Source: Polytrichum commune (lineage: Eukaryota; Streptophyta; Polytrichopsida; Polytrichales; Polytrichaceae). From it: a stretch of 64,000 nt of DNA. The position numbers were made by a program, and so were the translations under genes. The notes under the pieces were generated by a model. The model was not told the origin of the DNA. It ran no database searches and worked only from the letters and a program-made list of their open reading frames with translations. Shown piece after piece: positions 1-11,082 of the stretch (positions are counted from its first letter, which is position 1; each line of letters begins with the position of its first letter). The DNA lies in contig OX485807.1 in the NCBI GenBank assembly GCA_950295325.1, forward strand, positions 51,820,796-51,884,795. Direction: 5' to 3'.

Positions 1-1182
1 CATGTCAAGTCGGTTAAGAAGAATGATCATGGGGATACAACAAAACATTTGCTCATGAAATACAACATTGGACAATGGGGTGGAGCGAGGCAAGTTGACA
101 AGGCTAGGAAAGTATAAGTATCTTGGGGGGGGGGGGGGGCAGTGTGTTAAAAAGTGAAGGATATAGGTGCGAACAACCACTATTTTATAGGGGGGGTATT
201 ACTTTCAATTCTCTTATTTTTCTCACAATGATGCTATCATTATGTAAATTTATACTTTGGGTTAATAGAAAAATGGCTTGCATTACTTATAATTCCAAAT
301 TACCTATTATTCCATACCCTATAGTACTTTAAAGATGTCAAGTGTCATGGTTGATACCCTATATTACTCTTAACTCCATTTATAATTTTTAGCCCCCATG
401 TTTTTAAAATACCCTATCATTTGTTCGCACGTATATTGCTACTCCAACCAATGACTACCCCCCCCCCCCCGAGAGAAGTATATGAAACTTTTCCGAAGTT
501 GCAACACAATGGGCCACAATGCTAGTTGCTCTAAAAGGAGCAGGCTAGTGTTGAGCTTCAAACCTCGAATTTGGGAGCCCTTATTCCCAAATTAGACTGC
601 AAACATGAAAGTTAATAGTAGCTTTGACCGGGTTATCCTTGCACCTTGCCCACAAAATAGGCATCCTATTCACAATTATAAAATATAAAAGAACTATAAC
701 TCTGGTGAGAGAATCCCATGTGGTTGTTAACTCTTGCGGATGAAACAATACCTAACCTTCATACTATTCATTTTGCAAGGGTGCCCATCATAAGTGGTGG
801 ATAATTCCTACATTCCCCACACTATGGGTGATCACCTAAGTGATGAGTATGTATGGTAGGCACCAAGACATTGTATTGGCATTTGTTTGTGCTATCCGTT
901 TGAGTTATGTTGGGCCACCTTTTGCATGGGATAAAGTGCTTCTTGAATTACATGTGATGACCTTGACTCCCCCTTGACTACAAAATACAACCTCAAGATT
1001 GTGATAATGTGGGACCGCAAGTGACATGCTACACTTTGTTTTTAACAACTACATAGTCACCATTAAATTTAAAAGTTGGCAACTCCATGACCCTATTTGT
1101 GTTAGAGGTTCTATTCACTTGCTTCTCCCTTGCTTGTCATTTGTCACCATCACAATGTCGCACACAATGGACCTGTTATGTG
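1..1182. other. non-coding left flank of element A
   Basis: No gene is seen here. The stretch holds the G-run-bounded repeat at about 124-471, listed separately, and then about 700 bp of unremarkable AT-rich sequence up to the left edge of element A. Short open frames here have no recognisable domains. Confidence 0.5.
124..471. repeat. small inverted-repeat element bounded by G and C runs
   Basis: A run of about 16 G near 124-139 faces a run of about 14 C near 457-470. Inside them, TATAGGTGCGAACAA (about 168-182) is nearly the inverse of TTGTTCGCACGTATA (about 420-434). Together these look like degraded terminal inverted repeats of a MITE-like element. Its interior (about 257-400) recurs in direct orientation at about 17470-17605, and a piece recurs inverted at about 16440-16492, so the family is dispersed. 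No transposase and no certain target duplication are visible. Confidence 0.45.
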
Positions 1183-1485
1183 TGCACATGTCCTTATGTA
1201 ATTTTGGCATGAGTATGCTTGGTAGTGGTATGAGGTGTATGCAAAGGTTACACAATGATCATTGGTACCACAAAGACTCTCCTTCGCCTTGTAACAAATT
1301 TTCACTCCATGTACATACGATGTAGAACCCCACTACCGAAGGTCATCATTATTCAATATGAGGAAGGTTAGAACGTGATTAGCTAATAGCGATAGGAATT
1401 GGAGGGAATGACATCTATGTACTTACGAATTTGGAGGGAATGCCTTGTACTTCCTCATGTGAAGTTGATGGCCATGCTCACGACC

Positions 1486-1494
1486 TATATAAAG
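1486..1494 (+). promoter_or_regulatory. TATA box of element A gene
   Basis: TATATAAAG lies 69 nt before the ATG at 1563, which suggests transcription starts near 1515-1525 with a short leader. The box and its surroundings are conserved in copy B at 15980-15988 on the minus strand, which supports its function. Confidence 0.6.
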
Positions 1495-1562
1495 GCCACC
1501 ATTTGGAGGGTCATTTCTTTCTCCTCATTTGAGTCCACCCCCTTCACCCTTGAGGAGCAACC

Positions 1563-4500
1563 ATGGAGAGCGTGCCTCACATGAGTGAAGAGGTTGGTTT
1601 TTTAACCCCAATGTGCATCCACTTTCCCACGGGTGCACCCGTGACAACACTCTGGCCGTACCCCTCCTGTACGGCCAGTCTGCCACGGGTGTTCACCCGT
1701 GGGAGACTCTGGCACCTGGTTTGGGGCCCCCATGGGTGTTCACCCGTGGGAGCTTATGGTTTTTATTTCGGTTATCCTAGCATATGTCAGAATAGAAGTT
1801 ATCCATATGCTCATGTGTGTGACAAACTTTCTAGTAGTAGATGTCAGCATGGTAGCCTCCCACGGGTGAACACCCGTGGGAGAATCCGGCACCAGCATGG
1901 AAGCCCCCACGGGTGTTCACCCGTGGCAGTTCATGATTTGTATTTTAGTTCTCCCTACATATGTGTGGTTATAAGATAGGCATGTATCATGTGTGTGACA
2001 TACTCAGTACTGGCCCATTGTCAAAACGAACATACACTCTATTCACGCCGGCCTCGAAAGAGGACCGGAGTTTCTATCATATCATGTGACATACTCAATA
2101 GTTGTATATGCAATTATGCTTATTTGTAAATTTCCTGCTGAGTATGTGAAATATGTTGTCAATGGGTAATTGGTACATATTATTACGAGTTGGGAGTTTC
2201 GTGATGCATTATGATAAATGATGACGATGATATTCGTTAAACTGGAATGTTGACACTATCCTTAATGACAACTATTTCGCTAGCACTTGGGCCAGCAGAT
2301 GTGACACCTACATGCATAGTAATAATTGTACACAAGTAAGTGTTAGGGGTGATAGTTTTGGTGTTTGGGCTTTGTGGAAACTGGTAATAAGGGTCATTCT
2401 CCCAATGGGGATATGATAAGTAACACATACTTCACTTGAGTTGTGTGAAGTGAGGTGTAGAGCTCACCCCTATATGAATGTAAATATTCTGCTGAGATGT
2501 CAATGTTGTCCCCCACGGGTGAACACCCGTGAGCTTCTGGTCAATGTGTGTTGACATACTTTGATATCGATGTTCAGATTCCACATTACATTGGACTGTC
2601 GAGGACGGACTTGAAGGGGAAGGCCGTTGTGCTCTTTGATGATGAGGGCCATGCTTTGTGTGATGGATTGATTTGCAACACAAATCCGTTGGATTGTGTT
2701 GACAATAGCATCCTAGGGGCTGAGGATGTTGGAGTTATTATCTTGAACCCAACTGACAATGTTATTTCGCGGGATTGGGAGAATACGCTGCACCGATGGC
2801 CACTTTCACTCACCAAATTTGAAGGACATACATTAGCGGAAATATTGTTGGTCCATCATAATGCGACCCGCGAAGTTCAAAGTCATCGGCGCTTGCTTGG
2901 AAAACGCCAATACAACACTGTGAGGATGTGTGCACCTCGGCCACCTGGGAAGAAAATTTGGGGAGCCACTGAGGAGCATGCGCGGATGTTATCAGCGGTG
3001 GATTGTTGTTCCGAGCATTGTTGCCAGGTATTCCCAAGGCCTTTGTTGATGAGTATTCGGGAACACTACTTCGTATTGCCATTCAATGCTCGGAAGCTCA
3101 TAGCCCTGTCGGTGTTCCAATCGATCCAGAAACATGAGCACAACGAACGTGAAATGGTGCAGTTGGAAGGGAGAACAATATGCACTCGAGCATGGATGAA
3201 CATCTATATGATATCAAGGACACAATATAATAGGAACAAGGCTGAAAGCTTGATGGGGGTTAGATCTCGAGATCATGGAAATACAGGTACTAGAAAACCA
3301 CGGGCGAATACAGTGCAGGCACGAGCCACCCTTGGAGTATTGGTTGAGGGTAGGGCGGACGCCATGCCCCATATGACTCGGACTCTTCCAACTGGTGAGA
3401 AGATAGGGACGGAGATGCTCCCTGTGGGAACAACGTGGTGCAACCTATTGCAGGAAGTGAACAACTTGGACGGAGACCTAGGGTACACGCCTATCTCTAC
3501 GTCCACCTTCAGCCGCCTACATCGACAACATTTCAAGCAGTATGTTATAAAGAGCCCCGGCGACAACTTCTCGCGTTGTGGAACTTGTGCAGCATTCAAG
3601 GATTTGTTGCGAATACACACAAAGAACACAGCTGGTCACTTGGCCATCTCGAATGCTAGCCTTCGCCATCTAACATTGCAGGAGGCTCATAGAAACAGTT
3701 ACTATAAAGATAGGATTTTGTCAAAGTATGCTCCCAATGAGGTGCTTTGTATAATCCATGACAAAATGGATTATGGGAAAACGGCTCTTCCCGTTTTCGC
3801 ACACAAAAACAAACGTGTTGACAAATACGAGCGATTCCCCATATCCATTGCGGGGATGATTGCACATGGTCACTCAGATGTGAATTATGCGCATTATGTC
3901 CTTGATATGTACCCATCCAATGCCAACTTCACTATCACCTCGATGATGAAGTTGCTTTGTCAACTTGAGGTACAACCTGTTTGCTCTAGTAGACACATTC
4001 CGATTTCATCCATAGGTGATCCTTTACACGACGCATTGGTGGTTGGTGTAGAGAAGTGTTCAGGAGTACTTCCCTTGCCACCGCCCGCAAGTATTCCTCC
4101 TACAGGTTTGCCACCCCTCCTCCTTGTTCAAATGGACAATTGTGCGAAGGACAACAAATCAAAATACAACATGTTGTTTTGGTCAGCTCTGACTGCAAAG
4201 GGAATTTTTCGGGAAGTCAGGGTGTCTTTCCTTATTGTTGGACATACGCATGAGGATGTGGATGCAATGTTTGGGAGGTTTGGACAAAGGCTGAAGATTG
4301 AGGATTGCCATACACTCCCAGACCTCATGGCATCGTTCATGGCTGCTGAGGAACCCACTATTGTCCCGTCCTTAATCCACGAGGTTGCAGATTTCAAGGA
4401 ATGGGTGAAGGGATACTACAATGAGTATGGTCAAGATCGACTTATTGGGCATTCCAAGGCGCACCAATTCCGTTTTTATGTAGATCCTCAAGGAGTGCCA

Positions 4501-5527
4501 TTGATGCAGTACAAAGTGTATTGTACAGATCCAAGTTGGGTGCCTGATGGAGGAATTGCTCTTTGGAAGGTGGACCCTATCACAAAGAAGACCATGGTCC
4601 CAACAGGTTAGTGGGTCCCTTGTTTGTATTGCTTTGGAAGTGCACTAGAAAATACATGGTGTGAAGTATGTGGCCCACGGGTGATCACCCGTGGGCAGTT
4701 AGTCCGTAGTATTGCTCCGAGCTCATTGTATGTTTGTTTTTGTAGGGTGCACCCGTCCCGTTCCGAAAAGGGAGATGAAAGATTCCGTGAACATAAAGCT
4801 TGGGGTGCAAGGTTTTATTAAGTATTGGAAGGATACGGCAGATCAAGATAGTTCGGGTCAATATATGGAGTCCATTGCACCAACAATTTTATATTGGGAG
4901 AATGTGCTTGCGGCTATGGATCAACCTTTACTCCCAACTCCATCTGAACTTAGCGAGCCATTCTGGCCAGCTACACGGTTCTCCATTGCACCAACCCTCC
5001 ATGTGGATAATGTGCATCTACTTGAGGAAAACATCACTGATTATGCTTACGTGGGGCCAACTAGTTCTCGACCTGTTGAGACCTTCCGTCCCGGCGCACA
5101 TATTAGGGTTGGCCATTATGTGTTACTACGTCCTAGTGAGGATTGTCCTAATCCAGTGTGGATGGGACGAGTGATTTCTGAGCCGAATTTGGCACATATC
5201 GGTCCTAATCCTCGTTCCATTGAGATTGTCTATTATGTACCGGTCCTTGGCCAAAGGAACAAGAAGACCTTAGACGAACGTTATGAGGAATGGGACATGG
5301 CAAAATCTTTTCGATGGACGAGGCTCAAGGACTATGCACCACAACATCAATCCCTAGATTGTGTTGTGGCATCATGGGCAAGACAAAGGAATGCGTCCGA
5401 TGACAATGTTCTCATCCCAGCTCGGCAAATTCTTTTCGCAAAGGATAATTTAGATCGATGCACTAGAGGTGAGAAAATGACTAATGGAGATACTTTCGAG
5501 GATGGGGTACCAACAGAAGACCTCTAG
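1563..5527 (+). CDS. DUF7869-like putative transposase (element A)
   Basis: There are three exons with canonical GT-AG borders: 1563-1592, 2578-4606 and 4746-5527. Phases agree (0, then 1), giving 946 residues without interruption. The start ATG has a good context (ACCATGG) and is conserved in copy B. A CGTC pair (Cys344, Cys347) may bind metal. Three acidic blocks suggest an RNase H/DDE-like fold: IIHDKMD (about 402-408), QMDN (Asp530) and GHTHEDVD (565-572). The last two match the MDN...GHT pattern that I associate with DUF7869 proteins. Exon 3 has a block around residues 805-830 (GHYVLL...PVWMGRV) like an SH3/BAH-type fold. The role as the element's own transposase is inference from motif order and context. 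It could instead be an uncharacterised nuclease. Confidence 0.65.
1593..2577 (+). repeat. palindrome cluster in intron 1 of element A gene
   Basis: This intron carries six interrupted palindromes: at about 1626 (no spacer, CACGGGTGCACCCGTG), 1682, 1729, 1859, 1903 and 2512. Arms are CCCACGGGTG and CACCCGTGGG with AA or TT between them. Copy B has 16 in the equivalent intron, so copy number varies between elements. Short open frames over these repeats (PRVFTRG, HGCSPVG and the like) are only translations of the palindrome. Confidence 0.8.
4607..4745 (+). repeat. short intron 2 of element A gene, holding one palindrome
   Basis: This 139-nt intron (CAG|GTTAGT ... TTGTAG|GG) contains one palindrome at about 4676-4697 with AT as spacer. 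The intron position is conserved in B (12677-12918), where it holds three palindromes. Confidence 0.75.
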
Positions 5528-6023
5528 ATTAAAGTTGCCTTGCTCATTCCTCGGTATCTACGGGTGGACTCTCATGGGTGGGCTAGATGGTTGACACCAT
5601 CTAGCATGTTTGGAGCTCAATTTTAATTTTGTGAGCATTAATTAGAGAGCCGTAGACATTGACATTTGTCCCATGGATGTTCAAACTACCACTTTTAAAG
5701 GCATCTTTTTTTGTGAATTTTCATGTGCATTGTCATATTAGCCAACATGTTTAATATGTGGGAGTCGTCCAATGTCCTCCAATGTTTAATAGTCCACGGG
5801 TGTTCACCCATGGAGTGTAGGCACAATCCTTTTGTCTTCCTTGATGGGATCCTCCATATTACAATTGATTGTTTGCCCGGTTTCATTGGAACACTTGGTT
5901 TGTGGTCCCTAAAACCTCTACGGGTATTCTCTCGTACAAAAAAAGCAATCATTGCGTTCCCATCACGTTCCCCACATTAAAATGAGCGGACCATTTGTCT
6001 CATTTTAGTTAATATCCCCATTG

Positions 6024-8744
6024 TGTTTGAGAAAATCAATTACTTTCAGTTTAATAAAAAATGTAGGCAAATTTTTGGTGTTCTTATTTTTGTATATTAT
6101 GATTAAAAAATACACCAAATCCATCAAGTATCCCATGTTTTAATGCCAAACACCCTTGCATTTTTACGTGGGAGTTGGGTATCCGGGGTCATACTTCAAT
6201 GACTGCCCCAAGGGGTGGACTCTTCACACCACATTCAAACTAACATGAGTGTAAGGGCCTTGTTGCATTGCAAGGTCATGTAACCAAATTAGGCTTGGAA
6301 CCGACCCTTCTGGCCTAACAAGGCTTACATTTGGTGGTCGAAACGCTCAAGCCTTGCAAATGTGTTAGCTCTTTGGTCCGGTGGCCCTCGACCAAATCCT
6401 GAGGCGGTTTAACCTCGCCTCTAGAAGCATGAATCAAGCTCAGTTTGACTATTCTTGCTAATGACCACCCATAGAGGCTGGACCAAAAATGGGCCTTATT
6501 TAGGCAATGGGTTCTTTTGCAATGTTGTTCTTTTGTCCAAGGAGCTTCTGATGGGGCAGGTGAGCAAATTCTCCGAGAATGGTCTTGTTCTTAAGTGCCT
6601 AGTTATTGTGGCAAGAGCTCTATGTTATTAGTGCATCTCTTGCATGAGAGTGTTGGGCGAGGTTGGCGCATTGGAAGCATTGGGTGGAGCGAGGCAAAAC
6701 TGCGCCAAATATGCCCCCAACTTGGGAATTGGTTTGTTATGATGATGTCACTTTGCATGCTTTGATGTCACTTTGTGACACATTAGCATCTCAACTTGAA
6801 TATTGAAGCCCTCAAACATTTCGGAGCGTTTGGTTTGAATTTTTATGGCAACAAATACGTGATTTCAATGCTAGCAAGCAATTCATTTTGATGCCTGAAT
6901 GTACCCACATTCTAGTTTAATTTTTGGGCACTTTTGAAGATAGACTTCATAAACTCTAATTTTATGTTTGTGTAAATTTGGAGACCCTATGGGGATTTTG
7001 GCATCCATGTGCCAATTTTGAAATACATGTATAATGTGTTGATTTCAACATCCGTATAGCAATAATGGGTAATTATGGGAGCTATATGTGCTAATTTGAA
7101 TTTGACGTTGAAATTTGAATACATTCATTCATTGGTTGGTTGGTTGGTTGGTTGAATATTTGATTGATTCAATGATTGGTTGAATGGTTGAAGGAATTCA
7201 AAATTGAGGAGGAATTTGGATTCAAATGTCTTGAAGTTTAATTTGAGTTTGGACTTGAGTTATTGACTTTTGGGTGTTTGGTTGCAATGACTTGACTAGT
7301 TGCCAATATTCATCCCAGTCATTTAAGATGAGAACCAACCTTCATGTTGTTCATAATACTCTTCCCTCATTTGATTTCATGCTAGTCTCTATTCAATAGG
7401 CAATCATGGTTTTCATATTGTGATTGTGATTGTGAGTGCTTTGAATACAAGCTCTTCTCATTTTAAGGTGTCCTCTTCATTGTTGAACTTATGCTCTTTT
7501 GCTTTAATTCAAGCTATCTTCTCTTTTGAATCCAAAATATAACACTCTATGATGTAATTTGAAAAGTTTCTACCATTTGGAGACATATATAAGAACATAG
7601 AAAATGTCATATAAATATTAGGGAAAGGTGTGTGAAACTCAAACATGCAAACATTTAAGAGTGGTGATCTACATCAATCCATGCACACATGAAGACATAA
7701 CTCGATCAAAAACTCATATTAGGATGGTTTTGGTGAGACAACTCAAACATGTGACAATATTGGAAAAGAAAGGAGATAATCATATTACAAAAAATATAAT
7801 GTACAAGGTGTGGTCAATGAAATTAAGTAGCAAACGAGCGCCACATAACCATTATTGGATAGTGTGACCTAAACTAAGCCTAGTACAAGGTCTTATACTA
7901 ATGGTGGTTTTTCTAACTTTTGGCTGCCGCTTCTTGTTCTTTTACCGCCATTTTTTTGCTTGCATGGCCTTCATGTTTTGGAAAATCTTTGCTCCACAAT
8001 TGTAGCCAAGGTTGGAATAAGGGGCCACTATGATACATTTAGGAGGCCGACAAGGGCTTGAATTGTAGGAGGATGAATTCAAATGGGATGTCATTTTGGA
8101 AGACAATTGCCTTGCACTTCTACCTAAGGCGTAGAAACTCTCCGATTCGATAAATTAGGTGCCTTTGGAATAGGTTGGTACCGGATTGGACGTAACCTAC
8201 AAACCGATGGAACAAGGCGGGGTTAGTTTGAGGAGGAAGGCCGAAAACTATGACTAACAAAGGAACCTTGAGACTTGAGACTTGTGATGGTCAGGGCAAG
8301 GTCGGCATGGGTGGGCAATGTGTCATGGGGAGGAATGGGGACAACCGCATTTGATGTTGGTCGAACAATAATCGCAACCGATGGTGAGGCGCCATTTTAC
8401 CGCCAGAGGGATAGGGGAGTCCCGGCCACAATCGTGCAGACATGTGACCATTTTGAGTGGTGACGGCGATGGCGATGGCGAGGGGCAAAATGTTTGCTTG
8501 GGTGGGGGGTTGTCCACAATGTTGGCATCTAGAGGGTCTTTGGAATAGTCGATCGTGGACGCCGCATCGTAGAAGAGGCTTTGCAAATTGGAGTCACTAA
8601 TAGCTTGGACCAAATCCTCAAAAAATTGGTTGACAAGAAATAACCCAAAACACGAGGATGAGGGGGAGAAGCGGGGAATATGTGGAAACCAATATACATT
8701 CAAAACATAACTACACACGACCAAGAAAATTAAAATTATCTCAA
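6024..8744. other. non-coding stretch between element A and the FCP1-like relic
   Basis: I see no gene. Sequence is AT-rich with a (TTGG)n microsatellite near 7133-7156. A frame at 8323-8600 on the minus strand (around EDLVQAISDSNLQSLF) has a protein-like look but matches nothing I recognise; it may be a further decayed part of the neighbouring relic. Confidence 0.4.
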
Positions 8745-9488
8745 ATAAGTTTAAAATATTTTGTGTGAGCGTACAAATCTCTATGCATGTAATCCTTGGG
8801 ATCCATGTATTTATCGCATAATGGATTACTCTGTACGAATTGGGGACAAGCAGTTTGTGCCCTATGAGCGCATGAAAGTGTCTCCCAAGGTTCATAAAAA
8901 ACCGGTCTTGGACCTTCCCGACTGTCCACGTGGGGCACACTATGTAGTTGGAGGTGGGGTTCAAGATATTCTTGGAAGGGTTGTTGTCACATGTGGGCCG
9001 CTAATAATGAAGACGTCCTATTATGATGGGGGGGGGGCGTTGGTCCCAGAATATGGTTTCAACACCTTCAAGTATTGGTTGACAGGGGGGTTCCCCATCT
9101 TCCTTATAACCCTCCCCTCCAAGGTCAACAATGTCATACACGACTCTTGCCCTAGGACCATGGAAGGGGGCTTGATCCTCTTGAATATAAATTCTACGAA
9201 GGCCTAGATGTTCTCTGATTTCATGGAGCTCGAGACGGTTACCCATCATTTGGATTGGGTAATATGAAGGAGACGGCGGAGTCCGGGCCAAAGGTGGACA
9301 AGCTTGCTCTTGGTGTATGTTGGGAGCTCACCATGGTCCATGTTCTCAAGCCTAGAGAAGGGGACCATGGGCACCCTAGGACAATGCTCACATTGGACCA
9401 AGTTGTTGAGGTCTAGAATCAACAACCGCCGCTTGACCACCATGGTAGGGGTTGGCAAAATTGGGGGAGCAACTGTGCCGTTCTCCAT
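8745..9488 (-). pseudogene. FCP1/NIF-like phosphatase relic
   Basis: Read on the minus strand from 9488, KRRLLILDLNNLV resembles the start of plant FCP1/NIF-like (HAD-type) domains. It is followed by a WPGLRRLLHI block like the usual RPGLRxFL. After a frame change come VSSSMKSENI, FVEFIFKRI and LGQESCMTL. These align in order with the C-terminal domain of the element C gene (VIWSSKLMKN, VRHFFKG, FGQELCDTL). The relic has several stops and frame changes, and its distal part (about 8745-8900) is hard to follow. It is a dead copy of the same type of domain as in element C, but whether it came from C, from a relative or from a host gene cannot be told. Confidence 0.5.
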
Positions 9489-9847
9489 GCAATACGGAGA
9501 TGAGCAAAGGGGACGGCTACATTATGCTAAGTCCATTTGAAGCATTATTTAAACATGACTTGAGCATGTGAAATATTGCCAAGGAAGAGAAACTAGACTA
9601 CATGTCACGAACCATTCAAGGGGGCAAACAAATCAACAAATATATTCAAACATGGCCTTATATAGGGAGGCCAAAATGAATGAATTACATCTGAAATCTC
9701 TATGCACAATTTCTCTAGAATCTAGTTTGAATGAGGAATTCAACATTTCCTAAGACACGATCTACAAAAATGATATTGCACTGCAAAGGTCAACCCTCAA
9801 CCTTAGACGGTATAACCCTTTGTTGACCCGGTTACATGAACATCACA

Positions 9848-11082
9848 CCTATAAGCAGGGGTGTTTTTTCACAAGGTCCCTAACATGTCTAGGGACATGT
9901 TCATAAAAAAAAACATTTCCAGTGGACGGGTTCTTAGAAAATGAACCGGTTTTGGGACCTGTCAAATTCACTTTGGACGGGTTCTAAAAATAACATTTTT
10001 TAAATTTTAAAAATGGTACAAATATCAATTACGTTATGTCATATATGACATGTGAATATAAGCATAATGCAATCAAACCATTAATACCCAATCAAACTAT
10101 CAATCTTGAAGTGCTTGATTCACCTGCATACATTAATTCATCAACCACAAAATTTAGAACCTTTTTAACATAATGTCAAAGATTACAATTGAAGGTAAAC
10201 TTAGTAATTGAAACTCATACATTGACCCAACAACTTACAAGCTCAACCCTGCAATTTGCTAGGGTTTAACTCGAATTGACAGAAATTTCCTGCACAACCC
10301 TCGAATCTGCACTCAACCCACAACAAAAGAGAGGAATAAGACTCTCAAGATTTAGGATGCTAATGAATCGAACATATGCAACTGAAAGCTAAAGCAACTG
10401 AGAGACCAGTGAGAGATAACTTGATTGCAGTCGTCAAATGAACCGGTTGAGTTTGAGAAAACACCTGTTGAAGTTCAAGATTGCAGGAGGAGATTGTTCT
10501 AGCGGCACTCTCCAACTTCTTGAATTCGAGTTAGTTTCAAATGAACCGGTTGAGTTTGAGAAAACACCTGTTGAAGTTCAAGATTGCAGGAGGAGATTGT
10601 TCTAGCGGCACTCTCCAACTTCTTGAATTCGAGTTAGTTTCAAATGAACCGGTTGAGTTTGAGTGACTGAGTTTGAGTGACTGAGTGACTGAGTCTAGTT
10701 CAGTTTCTCTGAACTAGTCTGTGGACAAACAGACAAAATGGGGCAATGGCAGGCTGGCAAATTGGTAATTATAATAGAAAAAACAGAAATGAACAAAGAT
10801 AGTAAGATACTATTGTTTCCAAGTGGCAAGTGCACCAATCACATGTCGACATCTTTCGGGTTATCTTTATCGATTTGTTTTTTCCTTTAACCTTTTCATG
10901 GACGGGTTGGTTTAGAAATTACCGGTTTTGGGACGGGTTGTTTTTTCTTCAACCTTTCCATGGACGGGTTGGTTTTGAAATTACCGGTTTTGGGACGGGT
11001 TGCAATTTTTTTTGCCTTTCAATTCGAGGTTTTGGGACATGGATGGGTAAAAACTTTGTGAAAAAACAGCCCTACCTATAAG
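9848..11082. mobile_element. non-autonomous hAT element with perfect 8-bp target duplication
   Basis: The element spans 9856-11074 (1219 bp) and is flanked on both sides by CCTATAAG (9848-9855 and 11075-11082). Its ends are CAGGGGTGTTTTTTCACAA and, inverted, TAGGGCTGTTTTTTCACAA, which fit the hAT end pattern. There is no transposase frame. Subterminal zones repeat motifs such as ACCGGTTTTGGGAC and GGACGGGTT, likely transposase-binding sites. Inside is a 103-bp tandem repeat, listed separately. The perfect target duplication suggests a fairly recent insertion. Confidence 0.85.
10435..10665. repeat. 103-bp tandem repeat inside the hAT element
   Basis: CAAATGAACCGGTTGAGTTT starts at 10435, 10538 and 10641, giving two full and one partial 103-bp units that look virtually identical by eye. 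Downstream is a short GAGTGACTGA repeat (about 10662-10695). The near identity means the duplication is recent or being homogenised. Confidence 0.85.

Larger units (their letters stand above)
1183..6023 (+). mobile_element. element A: DUF7869-type DNA transposon with palindrome repeats
   Basis: The limits are where homology to the inverted copy B stops. On the left it starts near CTTATG at about 1186. On the right it ends just after CTCATTTTAGTTAATA (about 6000-6015). The element holds one three-exon gene, a TATA box, and CCCACGGGTG/CACCCGTGGG palindromes in both introns and the 3' flank. The right end has a small hairpin (AAAATGAG and CTCATTTT). No long terminal inverted repeat or target duplication is evident, so the exact ends and the superfamily are uncertain. 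Because its gene is open throughout, A is the better candidate for an active or recently active copy. Confidence 0.6.

Noticed and set aside
1183-6023. Helitron identity of elements A and B (no long inverted ends, terminal hairpin)
   Set aside because: No Rep/helicase protein is present. The end hairpin is not followed by a CTRR motif, and the gene has DDE-like motifs instead.
8323-8964. 213-residue minus-strand frame as a gene
   Set aside because: It crosses sequence that reads as the FCP1-like relic in another frame, has no recognisable domain and lacks splice or promoter support.
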